DNA of 64,000 nucleotides from Piliocolobus tephrosceles (taxonomy: Eukaryota > Chordata > Mammalia > Primates > Cercopithecidae). The DNA lies in assembly GCF_002776525.5 (NCBI RefSeq), contig NW_022326531.1, positions 1,017,624 to 1,081,623 on the forward strand. Reading direction: 5' to 3'. This document shows, in pieces, positions 1 through 11,889 of the stretch. The notes below the pieces were generated by a model. That model did no database searches. It was not told where the DNA came from and worked only from the letters and a program-made list of their open reading frames with translations. The translations under genes and the position numbers were made by a program. Positions within the stretch are counted from its first letter, which is position 1, and the number at the start of each line of letters is the position of its first letter.

Positions 1-1
1 T

Positions 2-155
2 AGTGAGTTTCCCATCCCCAAAAGGAGTCAAAAAAAGGCCAGATCACCTTAGTGTAAGGATAGTTGAACATGGATTCTTAAATTCAGTAGAAAACTGGAC
101 TAAATTGTTTTTACATTTTATTTCAACTCCAATAATTCATTTAAGCCACCTATTT
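2..155 (+). repeat. L3/CR1-type LINE 3' fragment
   Basis: The order of short blocks resembles the 3' end of mammalian L3 (CR1) elements: a 'gtgag..tccccatcc' start, a 'ggccagat.acctt' block, then 'ctggactaaattg' and 'ttcaactcc.ataattca'. Copies are highly diverged. The family call is from remembered consensus. Confidence 0.55.
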
Positions 156-459
156 TCAAAATTATTTGAGATGACTTTCAATAAAATATATGTGGTTGGT
201 TGATTAAAGTGGAAACTGAAACTACAACTTCTGAGAACTCAAGATTATAATTATTTCTAATATAAAGTCTTATTAGAAGATATAATAATGAAGCATACCC
301 AGCTAGGCAGAGTTTTCTAAGCTTATTCCTACATTCTGAACAAATTTGCCAAATATGACTAGTGTCAACAGACTGCAGTTTTTAGAGCCAATTGAATGTT
401 CCTCTCTCTAAAAGCAAGTTTAGTTTGTTTCTTGCTTTCCTGTAAAAACCTTATTGAAA
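156..459. other. unrecognised AT-rich sequence
   Basis: No gene, RNA gene or repeat recognised. The short open frames here have no coding signature that I can recognise. Confidence 0.6.
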
Positions 460-565
460 TATTTAGTGTCTGAGTTTGATAGTTTTATATCATAGGACGT
501 TCTTAGCAGACAGTATCTTGCACCCAGTAGGTAGTACATTTAAGTGTATGCATTGAATTGAATAT
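460..565 (+). repeat. L2 LINE 3' end
   Basis: The stretch around 505-560 follows the L2 tail pattern: 'cagtatcttgcacccagtaggtag', then a run resembling 'caataaatgtttgttgaatgaat' in degraded form. Short and diverged. Confidence 0.6.
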
Positions 566-862
566 CCTGGAAGAGACAGTCTTTATCCAATTCTCTCTTC
601 AAATGTCTTATCTCATTCGGAAGAATGGATATAAATCCTGATGAAATCCTAATTAGATAACAAAAGAGGGATAAAATAAAACAATAATGAGCACAAATAG
701 CAACAATCTAGTGCCTGTCTGTTTGGAGAGAAGCAAACTTCCACCTACATTATTTTCCTTACAAATGAAAAATGTAGTTTGTAGCTTTAGCGTTATGTGC
801 AAATAAAGATTAGAGAACATGAACAGGCAGCAAGCTATTTGCCTGGAATCTAGAATTGGTAG
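566..862. other. unrecognised AT-rich sequence
   Basis: No gene or repeat recognised. An open frame on the minus strand (653-967) runs into the Alu and is not a gene. Confidence 0.6.
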
Positions 863-872
863 ATCTTTACAA

Positions 873-1163
873 TTTTTTTTTTTTTTGATGGAGTCTTGCT
901 CTGTTGCCCAGGCTGGAGTGCAATGGTGCAATCTCAGCTCACTGCATCCCGCACCTCCTGGGTTCATGCAATTCTCCTGCTTCAGCCTCCCAAGTAGCTG
1001 GGATTACAGACATGCACCACCACACCCAGCTAATTTTTTTGTATTTTTAATAGAGACGGGGCTTCACGGGTCAGGCTGGTCTCGAACTCCTGACCTCAAG
1101 TCATCCACCCACCTCAGCCTCCTGAAGTGCTGGGATTACAGGTGTGAGCCACCGTACCGGGCC
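873..1163 (-). mobile_element. Alu SINE (full length, AluS-like)
   Basis: Reverse complement of a dimeric Alu: the poly-T head (873-886) is the Alu A-tail, followed by the 'gagtcttgctctgttgccc' 3' monomer and ending in 'gtgagccaccgtaccgggcc'. An imperfect target-site duplication (about 'atcttWacaatt') flanks it at about 863-874 and 1165-1176. Open frames inside it are Alu shadows. Confidence 0.95.
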
Positions 1164-1199
1164 AATCTTAACAATTTAACAAGGTACAAATGAAAAATA

Positions 1200-2092
1200 T
1201 AAGAAAGCCTTCAGTCCTCTTAATATTTAAGGGTAATCTATGTCACTCTTCATCTAGAACATTCAGTGTAATTGCTTCCAGTCTTTTCTCATTAGATTTT
1301 TTCAGAACCTTGGCCTGTGGTCACTCTGAGCCCCAGTTCTACAGCAGTGTTAATCGCTTCCTCCTCACTGTCCCTAAAAGATCCCAAGACCTCTCCATTG
1401 TGACTTTTTTAAAAAATCAAGTAACCCTTCTCCTACTAGCACCTCTTCCATTTTCCTCCTTTCTAGCAAATCTAAACGTTCCCAATTAAGGTTTTCTCTC
1501 CTTTTTTTTGACCATTATGTATAATCTCCTCATTCTTAATATTCTGTAGTCAAGCTGTGCCCTCCTTCTGTACTGATAACTGTTTTAAGGACACAATGAT
1601 CATTTGTTGATTAAATTAGTGGTTGTTTTCCTTCAACCTCCTGCTGTGTTTTCTACTACTGGCCACTTTCTGCTCCTACCACACCTTACACTGGTGTAGA
1701 ATTTGTCTACTGCAAGGCCTTAGGTCTCTTTAAAGTACTCTGACTACCCCTCCTCTGCCTCTTTCTCCATCCTCCCATTCCATAAAGTGGGCTTTTCCCT
1801 CAAGATATAGACCCAAGCAAATCTTTAAACAACTATAAAAATATATATATTCTAAGATATATAATTAAATAATTCTTCCCTGATGCCATCTCTTCATCTC
1901 TTGGTCAATTTTTGTTTTATCCTTGGGCCCAATTATGGCCCATCAGATATTTTATTCTTTATATCATTCATATATTTTTCTTCCTTTCCAGTCTCATTTT
2001 TAACTACTACATACCTATAGAACTTTCAGAAAGACTTCCTGTAGTTTCTTTAGCTTATGACATTAGTTTCTCATCCTGTCTGGTTTGCATTG

Positions 2093-2139
<47 letters not shown>

Positions 2140-2245
2140 ATGTACACATATCTTGTTTCCTCAACTTCCCTGTCAGCTCCTGGAGGACAGAAAGTATATT
2201 GTACATTTGCAGTGTAATCAGTAGTCCTGGCAGAGTCTCTTACTC
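1200..2245 (+). repeat. L2 LINE fragments, sense orientation
   Basis: C/T-rich text follows the order of the L2 3' ORF and 3'UTR. The block 'aggacacaatgatcatttg' (about 1588-1607) corresponds to the L2 'aaggtcaccaatgatctccatg' region. The block near 2170-2240 ('cagctcctggaggacagaaag...') corresponds to the L2 'agctcc.tgagggcaggga' 3' end. A (TG)n tract lies within it. Diverged and probably several pieces. Confidence 0.55.
2094..2136. repeat. (TG)n microsatellite
   Basis: About 21 uninterrupted TG units. Likely length-polymorphic. It also encodes the artefactual VCVCVC run in a small open frame. Confidence 0.98.
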
Positions 2246-2585
2246 AGTTAAGATGGTATAGATACTTGTAATCATGAGGGTAGTGGATAAGTACTCAGTC
2301 ACTGTCAGGAGCATGGATAAGGAATACAACATAGCTCTTTATCCATTGCTTCAGATCTCCACTCAGACCAACACACCCTACAGAGCAGGACCCACCGACA
2401 CGTTCATCGCCAGTTTTGCTAATTCTTCTTGATGACTATTTTCATTTCTATCCCAAATTTCTATTCAAATATTGATTTTTTTTCTAATGAACTTTATAAT
2501 ATGGATAAAATGTTAGTCAGTTTTTGAAACTGAATAACAAATTGTTGATTTGGAGCATGTATATGTGCGTGTTTGTGTTATATAT
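2246..2585. other. unrecognised sequence
   Basis: Nothing recognised. A short, less AT-rich patch near 2355-2415 holds a few CpGs but no clear open frame. Confidence 0.6.
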
Positions 2586-3099
2586 TGTATTAGTTTGTTA
2601 GAGCTGACGTGAGAAAGTGCCATATACTGGGTACTATGAAAATCTATTTCCAGCACACCAACATGGCACAAGTATACATATGTAACAAACCTGCACGTTA
2701 TGCACATGTACCCTAGAACTTAAAGTATAATAAAAAAATAATAATAATAATAATAAAAAGAAAATCTATTTCCTCACAGTTCTGGAGAAAATGCAGAGAA
2801 ATTGAGATCAGGGTGTCAGCAGAGTTGGTGCCTGTGAGGTCTCTCTCTGGCTTATAGATGGCGGTCTTCTCCCAGTGTCTTCCCATGGCCTTCCTTCTGT
2901 GCCTCTCTGTGTCTAAATGTTCTCTTCTTATAAAGACACCGATAGTATTAAATTATGGTTACCTTAATGACTTCATTTTCACTTAATTAGCTCCATCAAG
3001 GTCCTTTGATATCCCCAAATAATTACCTTCTGAGATACAGGGGTTAGGAATTCAGCATATGAATTGTGAGGGGTGGGGGACACAATTCAGCACATAAAA
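2586..3099 (-). mobile_element. MLT1 LTR (ERVL-MaLR), split by L1
   Basis: Read on the minus strand this is an MLT1 LTR. On the plus strand it starts 'tgtattagtttgttagagct', then 'tcacagttctgg', 'gtcttcccatggcc', 'ctcttataaagacacc' and ends 'acacaattcagcacataaaa'. It is interrupted at 2652-2759 by a short L1. Solo LTR; no internal retroviral sequence seen. Confidence 0.85.
2652..2759 (+). mobile_element. 5'-truncated L1PA 3' end
   Basis: Only the last ~70 bp of the L1 3'UTR plus an AT-rich tail of AAT units. It begins 'agcacaccaacatggcac' and passes through 'aacaaacctgcacgtta' and 'taccctagaacttaaagtat'. A perfect 14-bp target-site duplication (gaaaatctatttcc) flanks it at 2638-2651 and 2760-2773, inside the MLT1 LTR. 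Confidence 0.95.
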
Positions 3100-6000
3100 C
3101 TTAAGTAGAAAAGTAATTGTGTGAAAAAAAGCAATATAGAAAGAGAAGAGAAGACATTAAACTTTGAGGAAGAAAAAAATGGATCACAAAAAATGTAATC
3201 AGCCATCTACCCTAATGTCTGAAGAATTCAGCAGGGAAGGTGTTAACCACAGGACACCAGGGAGGTCATGGGACTCAACACTGCCATTTCAGTGAAGAAA
3301 AGGAAGTAACTAATGCATCCAGTGAAATTCCAAAGGATGTTAATCATATCAGTTTTTATTCCCTTGAGAAATTCTCTTGAAACTGAGGTAAACATCTGGA
3401 ATGCACAATTGACACAGACATATGGAGCTCATGCTTTAATAATATAAATATGCTTTCTATCCTCTTCGGGGGCATAAGTTACATTTTGAATTACCTCATC
3501 ACACATATGCTGCCCTTGTGTATCGGCAGTTTAGCATTCCATGCAGATCTAAAACTGTCCCTAGACCTGGGTCATTTATTGATTGTGTTCAGTCGTAGTT
3601 TTTACTGATCATTTCTAGTCTCACATTCAGGTGGCTCTTTCAGCATATTTTAAAGTTTCCTTGCTGCTATCTCTGCTGTTATTTCTTAGGTGACTCATGT
3701 TGTAATTTTCCAAACTGACTCTCTTCACAGTGAGAGGAAAAGCATTCACACAGCTAAAATGGATTTTATGTTCAATGTCATTCTAAACTATCAGTGAAAA
3801 GAAGTTGAACAGGTTAGCCTTTGAAACAGGTACATGGGGAGCATTGTAAAGGGGCTCATTTAGGAATTAGCTACCTGCAGAACATCTTCATGTCAGAAAG
3901 ATTCCTCAAACTCCCCCTGAACTTTCACAGAAGCATAATGGGACTCACAGTAATACTAATCCTTAGTGGTAATCCTAAACACATGGACCCACTTTCTCCC
4001 ATATCACTATAGGTGACATTCTGCAGACTGTGCACACTCACATGTGCACACACACACACACTTTGGGTGAAAGATGCAGTATTAGTTAAAGCAAAAAAAA
4101 TTATAAAATATGCAATTGTATTGGGTTTGTAAAAGAATACCTTATTAATTATCATGATTGACATTGAAATGACCAAAAAAATTCAACAGTAGAAAAAGAA
4201 AAAATTAGGGAAACATGATTTTTTCAGTATATTTGCCTTAATTAGAGAAGTGACTTTTTCCAAGTGGATGATCATACTCTCTTTGGGGTGGTGGCATATA
4301 AGAAGATTGAGTTTAGACAGGGCTCTTTCAAACTCTGAAGGCATCTCAGAGTTCCTGACACACACTTAGGTGTGCCTCTCTTCTTGAGAGTCACCAAGTG
4401 TAATAAAGCCATTACTAACACTTGCTTTTTGTGCCTAAGGGGAGTGTAGAAACATTTTTCTTTTAAAAAAAGAAAATCTCCTGGGAAATATTATAATATC
4501 CCAAAACTCCCCTCTGTGAAGAAATGTCTTTGCTTGGATGATTCTCAAGGAAATATGGATGGAAGAAGAGAGGCAGAGAAAGAGCAGGGGATGGAAGGTG
4601 GAGTGCGGGATAGGAGATAGTGAAGGTAAATAAAGTCATCATGGTTGACAAAAGAGTTTGATGTGGTCTGATTTGAAATTCTTTAAGCAGATGAGAAAAG
4701 GGAGGTGTACAAACTTACATACTTACTAGGTGTGTCTTGGGCAGACAGAATGAATAGAGAAAAGAATGCAGAGAAACATATGGTGCTAGGACATAGTAGA
4801 GAAAGCATGGATCTGAATTCAGGTAGGAAAAAAGAGCATCAGTTTACACCAGACATTAAGTAGGTCAGAGATCACACATTAGGTATCAAGGGGAGAAAAG
4901 AGAGTAGGAAATAAGTAGAGGGCAGGTGTCATCCATATAAATAGGTAAAGAATGAATTCCAGGAAGTAGGCCAGGGAATCAAGAATCCGGGCCAGGGCAC
5001 TAAAGAGGTAACAGGATCACTGACACATCTCAGTGCTCAGCTGTTTGAACCAGCGGCCTGTACCAAAAGTAATATTTGAAAGCAATGATAATGAATCTTA
5101 ATCCCGTAAATGCTCATCTCTAGGAAATTAGATAATCTTTCCCGGTGTCTATGAGCCACCATTTTCTATTCATTTAGTCCCCATTAATGAGAAAATTCTC
5201 CAGGTTTCACCATGGAAAATTGCCAGCTTTTGAAGATTCATCCTTCAACAGTCATCTGGCTCAGTCCAGCTCAATCGGTAAATGCTGAGCTCATTCTCAT
5301 AATCCTTTCTCAAGAAAAATGCTACGGGCTACTTGACTTGATTTCTATAGACTATTTTTTCTATATAGGAACTATGTGGTCAGATTTTTTTTTAATTTTA
5401 GGTATCATACAATATAAAACACACAGTAGCTATATACTCATACACAGCCACACACACACGCAAACATACAAATACAGGCATAAAGTACAGATGGCTACAG
5501 AATGATGACATTATGCCTTCCTTGAAAAGTGCACCCATATATCCTAAAGTTAAATTAGTGATATCTAGTGATGTTTGACCCTCGTGTATTTTTTACTGAG
5601 GTTTTTTGATTCTCATTTCCTCCATTTAAATAGTGAATTCCTCTTGTTTTTGTCAAATGACAAAAAAACTTTAGTCACACATAAAATTCATCAAAATCTT
5701 TGTTCATTATCAAACTTGTAAGATAAGGTTAACATTATTATCAAAATTATTATAAAGGAATTCTGTATTCTGTAATCGATCTTGCATCAGAAATTGACAG
5801 GCACAAATGAAGAATGTTTGTCACTTTAAGCAAGTAATTCTCCCTTTTCTTTACTGTATGAGTCCATACTGTTCTACATTTTGTAGACTGTCAAATAAGC
5901 AAAGGTACTTTATTAGTGATTTGCAACATTTTATTGTTAAGATTTTCACTGCTTTCTCAAAGGTTTTCTGACTTGCAGAGGATTTTTTTCTTCTTCTTCT

Positions 6001-9000
6001 TCTCATTTCCTACCAGTGTAGCATTTTAAGTAGGTGTTATAAATCTCTGCCAAAGGCACATTCATAGCCCTGCTTGAATGGTTTCATTTAGACTAGGACT
6101 ACCCTTACTTTTCAAGTCCCTTCAAGATCTTTATCATAGTGAAATAACACTTTGTTTTCATTAAAGGATAAAGCACAACTTTATAAAAAGCCCTCAAAGT
6201 AACTAAATACAGAAGATTTCTTTAATTTTTGGAGTAGATTCAATATTAAACCTTATTATTAAATTAATTTTAAACTTCTATTTGAAATCCAAATAGGGAT
6301 TTTAAATTATTTTTTTAAGTAGAGAAAGGGACATGTATATTAAGTATATTTTAATATATTTACTATTTTAGCTCTATAAATCACTCTTGATGACTGCATG
6401 CTGTAAACATTTTTCACAAAGGCAAACAAAATGCTCATGTGTTCTTTGGTAATTTTAGTCAAATGTGTTCTAATAGACTTGTGACAAGTATGTTTTTCCC
6501 TAATCCAAGACTTCTAATTCAAGCCACAAATATTACTGCAAAATATACCAAATCCAGCAGAGAAATATATTGAGCTGGAGTTTCCAGAAGGGAAAAGCGG
6601 AGACAGAAATCCTTCACAAATTCCATTTACAACCTTGCCAAGTAGACACCAAGAATACTAATCTCTTGTAAGGTGTCATAACTTTTCAAAATTTTAGCCA
6701 GAAGGCAGCTATATAGTATTCTTCTTGATCTGTTTCATGATCAGTAAGAATGGTTTATTCATGTGGTTATAAGTGACCAGGGAACGCATCTCCTAATGGC
6801 TTACAGGATTTTTTTTTTTTTTTTTTTTCCGGACAAATAGATTTCCTAACCGATACATCTTTTGGAGAAAAAAATCAAATGTATCAGAGATAAGATGACC
6901 TTTCTCTTTCAACATTTCTTTTGTAACATCAGTCACTCTGCTCTCTTCATATAATGATGAAAAACCCCCAATTTCAGTTTTATAAAAGCTCTGTCTTCAC
7001 AATGAGCCATTTTCATAAAGCATTACACTGCCTTTAGGATAAATGCATGTGGTGCGTGTTACAGCCCCCACTGCGTGCTGATGCATTTATTCTTTTCGCT
7101 TTAATTTTTTAGCGTTTCAAATGATAGAAAAAAATAATTTCGTAGCATTCATAAATTCAACAGGCACTCCCTACAGGTTTTGTGGTAGACTCTAAGATCA
7201 CCTAAAGTCTGGAACCTATGTTTAGAGTCCAGGGATCTTTAGATTATCCAGCATGTTATAAATATGTTTATATTCATGTGCATTTGTAAAGCCTAAAATG
7301 TCAGTAAGTGAAAGGAACTCGCTTCACCCAGTAAATGACAAAACTACCTGTTTTTGTCTTAGCGCATGCTCTTCTCTCCTCAGTTGAACATTTTTGAAGA
7401 TATAATTCATAGGATATGTTTCTGTGGTATTTACATAATACAAATTTACATTATATTTAATTAAATCTTTACCCAAATAACATGAGGAAATAGTGGCATT
7501 CCTTGGCTTTATATTCTAACAGGTGTGTGTAAGGTTTAGAAGTTCCTATCTCATTTTAACTGATGTTTTGTAATCCTAAATTCAGGAATTAAAATACTAT
7601 GAATGATTTTTTTTTTTTTTACCCTTTCATGGGGCATATACAATGATCATTGATTTTTATTGCAGCTAGGAATAATAATAGAGGGAGGCAACTGTTCAGT
7701 GTGTGTGTGTGTGTATGTGTTTCCTTGAGTGGGTTGCTCAGACAAGAATCTAGGCTCAGAATCTTAGAGATCACCTACTTTGAACCCATAATCTTAAAAT
7801 AGAATCTAATAGAAAGCTGCTTGTAGAAAGATAAGCAGAGCAGTATTCCCCCTGCTATTTATTGGGGAGGATGAAACTCGATTCTGTTTCCCAGCTGCAT
7901 TTACTCCCACCTCCTCCTGACATCTGTGGGCTAAGGGAACACAAGCTTGTGAAGGAAACTGTATTCAGTCACCAATTACAATGAAAACTCTAAAAGAGGG
8001 TGGAGGAAGGAATGGCAAAATAGGAACAGGAACAGGACAGCAACAGGAAGAGGACTGAATTAATTTTTTGCCATCGCCTAGTGTATATTTTAAAATTTTC
8101 CTTATCTGATTTCTTTAGGCTTGGGACATAATTGTCCACCTGCCCATCTGACAGAAGTTTACTCAATAAATGCCTCATATGGCCACGTCTTGAGGTTTCA
8201 GAACATTATCTCTTGTGCTAAATTGAATAAACCAAAAGTATTCCTTACCATGGAAATGTGTGTATTCATAATGAAAGCAATAAAACATTAACCAAAAAAG
8301 CCAAACCAGAAAGATTTTTCTAAGGACACAGGTCAAACCAGATAAGTATTATGTAACCCTAAATTTGGAACTAGCACACATGCTCAGTTAAATGTTTATT
8401 ATTTTACAAAGCTGAACTCAGTCATGCAATAGCTATAGACTCCATCTTTCTAAGGTTAGAAAGTAAGTGAATATAAATAGGAATAATAGAATTATAAGTG
8501 TGTACTAGAATAAATGCATACTAGGATATGACAGATTCACCATGTGAAATAAATAGTAGAAGTGAATGGTAAGTATGCAAAACACAATAATAAATAAAAA
8601 TGTAGGCCTAAGATTTAATTTTTAATTTTTACCACTCTTACAAAAATACACATTTAATAGACAATGAAGTATACACAAATATATTAAAGAATTTGGCAAG
8701 GTGTAGATTTTTTTTAAACTTTAGGATCAAGAACACTCGACATCCATTTACTGTAAGTGTAAGGCTTGTCAAGGAGACAGACAGAGTCACTATTGAAGTC
8801 CTTTCCAGCTCATTGAGCCTAAAACCCTTAAATGCTGGAACAAGGCAGCAGGCAGTAAAATAAATTTAATGATCATTAACTTTGCTATTTTGATGTCTAT
8901 TTTAATATACCAAATTTGTCTTTTATGAGTTCAATTTATTTTTAAATAATTTATTCTCTAGGAAAAATAAATGCCATTTTTTTTAAGTGAAGAACAGAAA

Positions 9001-9034
9001 TCTTCTTTCTAAATGAATTATCTGAATGTAGTTA
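3100..9034. other. ~5.9 kb with no recognised gene
   Basis: AT-rich DNA without a recognised gene, RNA gene or confidently named repeat. It holds short CA runs near 4049-4062 and 5446-5461, a 20+ base T run near 6809-6829 and a GT run near 7698-7716. Small open frames (for example 5212-5505, 3821-4012) show no recognisable protein domain. The G/A-rich stretch 4560-4990 may contain old L2, but I cannot support it. Confidence 0.6.
6809..6829. repeat. poly-T tract
   Basis: Uninterrupted T run of about 20 bases, not attached to a recognisable Alu or L1 body. Confidence 0.9.
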
Positions 9035-9175
9035 TCATATCTGGACTCAGACTTTGGGCAAGTCACTTAACCTCACTATGTCTCAGTTTATTCCTATGGA
9101 AAATGGGGTTAATGGTAGTGCTAACATCATAATGTTGACAGGGAACCTGAGTTGGAACATGTAAATGCTCAATAA

Positions 9176-9178
<3 letters not shown>
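9035..9178 (+). repeat. MIR SINE
   Basis: Contains the MIR core order: 'ggcaagtcacttaacctcac', 'tctcagttta', 'ggaaaatggggttaatg', then 'atgctcaataaattatta'. One of the better preserved MIR copies here. Confidence 0.8.
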
Positions 9179-9222
<44 letters not shown>

Positions 9223-9232
9223 CATTATTATT
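9174..9232. repeat. (ATT)n microsatellite
   Basis: About 18 ATT/TTA units with one ATC interruption, grown from the tail of the adjacent MIR. It produces an artefactual leucine run in a plus-strand open frame. Confidence 0.97.
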
Positions 9233-9316
9233 GCCACTTTATGCACTTTCAGTCAGAAACAGAGCTCTAAAGTTCAAGTCTTGCTTGTGTTCCTTAATTT
9301 TCACAAAGGCTTGTAA

Positions 9317-9634
9317 TTTCCTTTTTTTTGTTTTGTTTTTGTTTCTAAGACAGAGTCTCGCCCTGTCACCCAGGCTGAAGTGCAGTGGCGGTGATCTCGA
9401 TCTCGGCTCACTGCAACCTCCGTTTCCCAGGTTCAAGCAATCGTGCCTCAGCCTCTCGAGTAGCTGGGATTACAGGAGCATGCCACCATGGCTGTCTAAT
9501 TTTTGTATTTTTAGTACAGATGGGGTTTCTCCATATTGGCCCCCGCTGGTCTCGAACACCTGATCTCAAGATATCTGCTGGCCTCAGCCTTCCAAAGTGC
9601 TGGGATACAGGCGTGAGCCACCGCGCTTGGCTAG
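9317..9634 (-). mobile_element. Alu SINE (AluS-like)
   Basis: Minus-strand Alu: poly-T with TTTTG units, then 'cagagtctcgccctgtcacc', ending 'cgtgagccaccgcgcttggct'. Flanks share an imperfect duplication (about 'taatttc') near 9313-9320 and 9641-9647. Confidence 0.95.
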
Positions 9635-9639
9635 GGCTC

Positions 9640-10640
9640 TTAATTTCACCTACTTCAGTGGTTTGCATCTCCCTTTGATCAGTCGTTAAAAAAGATACAG
9701 CTGCTTGCCAGAAATTGCATCCCCCAAATCCCTGCTGTTAATCCTTACCAAAGTCTGACTGTGGCAAATAATATTAATAAGAAATTGAAACTATTCATTC
9801 ATTTATTAGGGGAATTCTGGATGTAAGGAACACACTTCCAGGAGTGAAAATGTCGCTGGATTTTTCAGATTTACACTTTCTTTCATTAAATATATTGCAA
9901 ATGTAATTTTGTGTCTGTATTTTTGGAGAGAGAAGTTCCAATCAGAGCTTTCATCTGATTCGCAAAAGAATATGCAGTCCCAAAGCCACATCTTTTGTGA
10001 GACATTCTGAGTATTCTAATTTTACCCTAGCATCAATTCAGGCCCTCAGAAAATTATATATATAGCTCTACTGGCTTGTTCTTTTCTAGAATTTCTTACT
10101 GAATCACACTTTAGTGCTATGGATTTCTTATCTAGTTTCAGTTGTATTCATTATGTAGATCCTTGTCTAGGATACCTTGTTATGAGAACTTCATCAGAGA
10201 AATTTTATTTATGTTTCAGTATTAGAAAAAAGTTATGAAAAACTGTCTTGTGTTTATCTTTTAGATGGTTGAGTAGTTTTTTGCTTGGGCTGCTAGAAAA
10301 TCTATACTGCAGGTTTTCTATGTTAACCTTATTCTGGATTAATTATTTTCCTACTATGATAATGCTTCATCTCAATTTCCCACACATTTTCTTTGGAAAA
10401 GCAAACAATTAGTAGATTTTTTCCCAATGTGTATCACCCAACATGTTCAATGTCTTTCAGTAAAGTAATGCTTCGACTTTCAACCTACATAATTAGAATT
10501 AGAAATGAAACACGGTTTTACAAATTTGGTGAATGCTTATGAGATAATTGGGAATTTGGGGTTAAAATAACATGGTGGTACATTCATAGTTTGCTGTATT
10601 CTGAATCCGTGTTCACTGAGTATCATCGTTAGTGAAAAAG
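9640..10640. other. unrecognised AT-rich sequence
   Basis: No gene or confident repeat seen. A minus-strand frame at 9806-9991 has no recognised domain. Confidence 0.6.
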
Positions 10641-10862
10641 TGGATTGGCCTACAGGAAGAGGCAATATGATTTCATAGAAAGTGCCCTGCTCATTAAATT
10701 AGACTTAGTCTAGTCCAAGCTCTGCAGACTCAGAAAGAAGTTTATCCTCTCCATGGCTAGAAGACAATAACACCACTACACCTATTCACCTCACCATACT
10801 GTGTTAGGTTAAATAAAGTAAAGCAGTGGAAAATCCTGTGAAAGGCACTACAGAAATACAAT
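10640..10862 (+). repeat. MIR-like SINE, degraded
   Basis: Follows the MIR pattern loosely: 'gtccaagctctgcagactca', 'tttatcctctccatgg', 'caccatactgtgttaggtt' and 'aagcagtg'. Diverged. Confidence 0.5.
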
Positions 10863-10994
10863 GTGTTTATACCCATAATTTGAAGTACATGTACTCAACT
10901 ACCTTGCTTAATACAGAATCATAACCATGCTCAACCTTATACTTTTAACCTATGGTTAAAGAGCTCTCAAGCAATATAAATTGATTCAGTATAT

Positions 10995-11170
10995 TCAGTC
11001 TCCTTTTACTACCTATTAGGTATATAATCTTGGGCTAGTCTCTGAGCCTTCCCATTCCTCAGTCTTCTCACAAGCTTGTGAAGAAGGATAAATAAGATAA
11101 TGCAAGTAAAAGTGTGGTACTTGCCACTATGTGTGAAGTACAGTAAATCTTGGCCATTATTATTGACATT
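10995..11170 (+). repeat. MIR SINE
   Basis: MIR order is visible: 'ataatcttgggctagtctct', 'cctcagtcttctcacaa', 'gataaataagataatgca' and 'tggccattattattgac'. Confidence 0.65.
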
Positions 11171-11591
11171 AATTCCTTCAAGGTAATAGATGTTACAAAG
11201 CAAAAACCTATTTCATTAAGTGAAAAATATGTATACTATGTGCAAATGTTTTTATAGAATAGCAACTGGTGGCTGACAAGATTTTATAAACAATATTTAA
11301 TGAGATTCTAGGCACTGATTAAAATGTAATAAAAAAAGCTTTAATGTAAATATTGCCATGCTAGGTATCCTAGTCACCCAATTTTAGTTTAACGGCAGTG
11401 GTTGAGGGTCTTTAATGAGGCAGCCACTAAGTGATTGTGCTGTCAAGTATGTTTAGTCACCAAGTGCAGGATGCAGCCGCATGCGACAATTCTGACAAAA
11501 CACCATCCTGCAACAGTAGAGACATGTTTTTTTTTGTCTTGATTTGTTTTTTGTTTTTTGTTTTTTGTTTTTTCTCTCTCTCTAACATAAA
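11171..11591. other. unrecognised sequence with (GTTTTTT) run
   Basis: Nothing recognised apart from a G/T simple stretch at about 11527-11575, made of repeated 'tttttg' units, just upstream of an Alu. Confidence 0.6.
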
Positions 11592-11602
11592 GAAGCAAAT
11601 AA

Positions 11603-11878
11603 GGCCGGGTGCAGTGGCTCACGCCTGTAATCCCAGCACTTTGGGAGGCGGAAGCGGGCGGCAGATCACTTGAGGCCAGGAGTTCGAGACCAGCCTGTCC
11701 AACATGGTGAAACCCCGTCTCTAAAGATACAAAAATTAGTGGGCGTGGCAGTGATACCAGCTACTCAGGAGGCTGAGGCAGGAGAATAGCTTGAACCTGG
11801 GAGGTTTCAGGGAGTCAAGATCATGCCACTGTACTCCAGCCTGGATCACAAAGGGAGACTCTGTTTCAACAAAAAAGC
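11603..11878 (+). mobile_element. Alu SINE (AluS-like)
   Basis: Starts 'ggccgggtgcagtggctcac' and ends with an A-rich tail. A degenerate duplication 'agMagcaaat' flanks it at 11592-11601 and 11879-11888. Right monomer has several private changes. Confidence 0.95.
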
Positions 11879-11889
11879 AGCAGCAAATG

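Noticed and set aside
653..1193. Overlapping plus- and minus-strand open frames near 0.65-1.2 kb
   Set aside because: They lie mostly within the Alu and its edge; the translated text is the usual antisense-Alu peptide, not a gene.
4560..4990. Possible antisense L2
   Set aside because: Some blocks look right but their order does not follow the L2 consensus.
9165..9678. Leucine-rich 132-codon frame and neighbours
   Set aside because: The leucine run is the (ATT)n microsatellite and the remainder is Alu.
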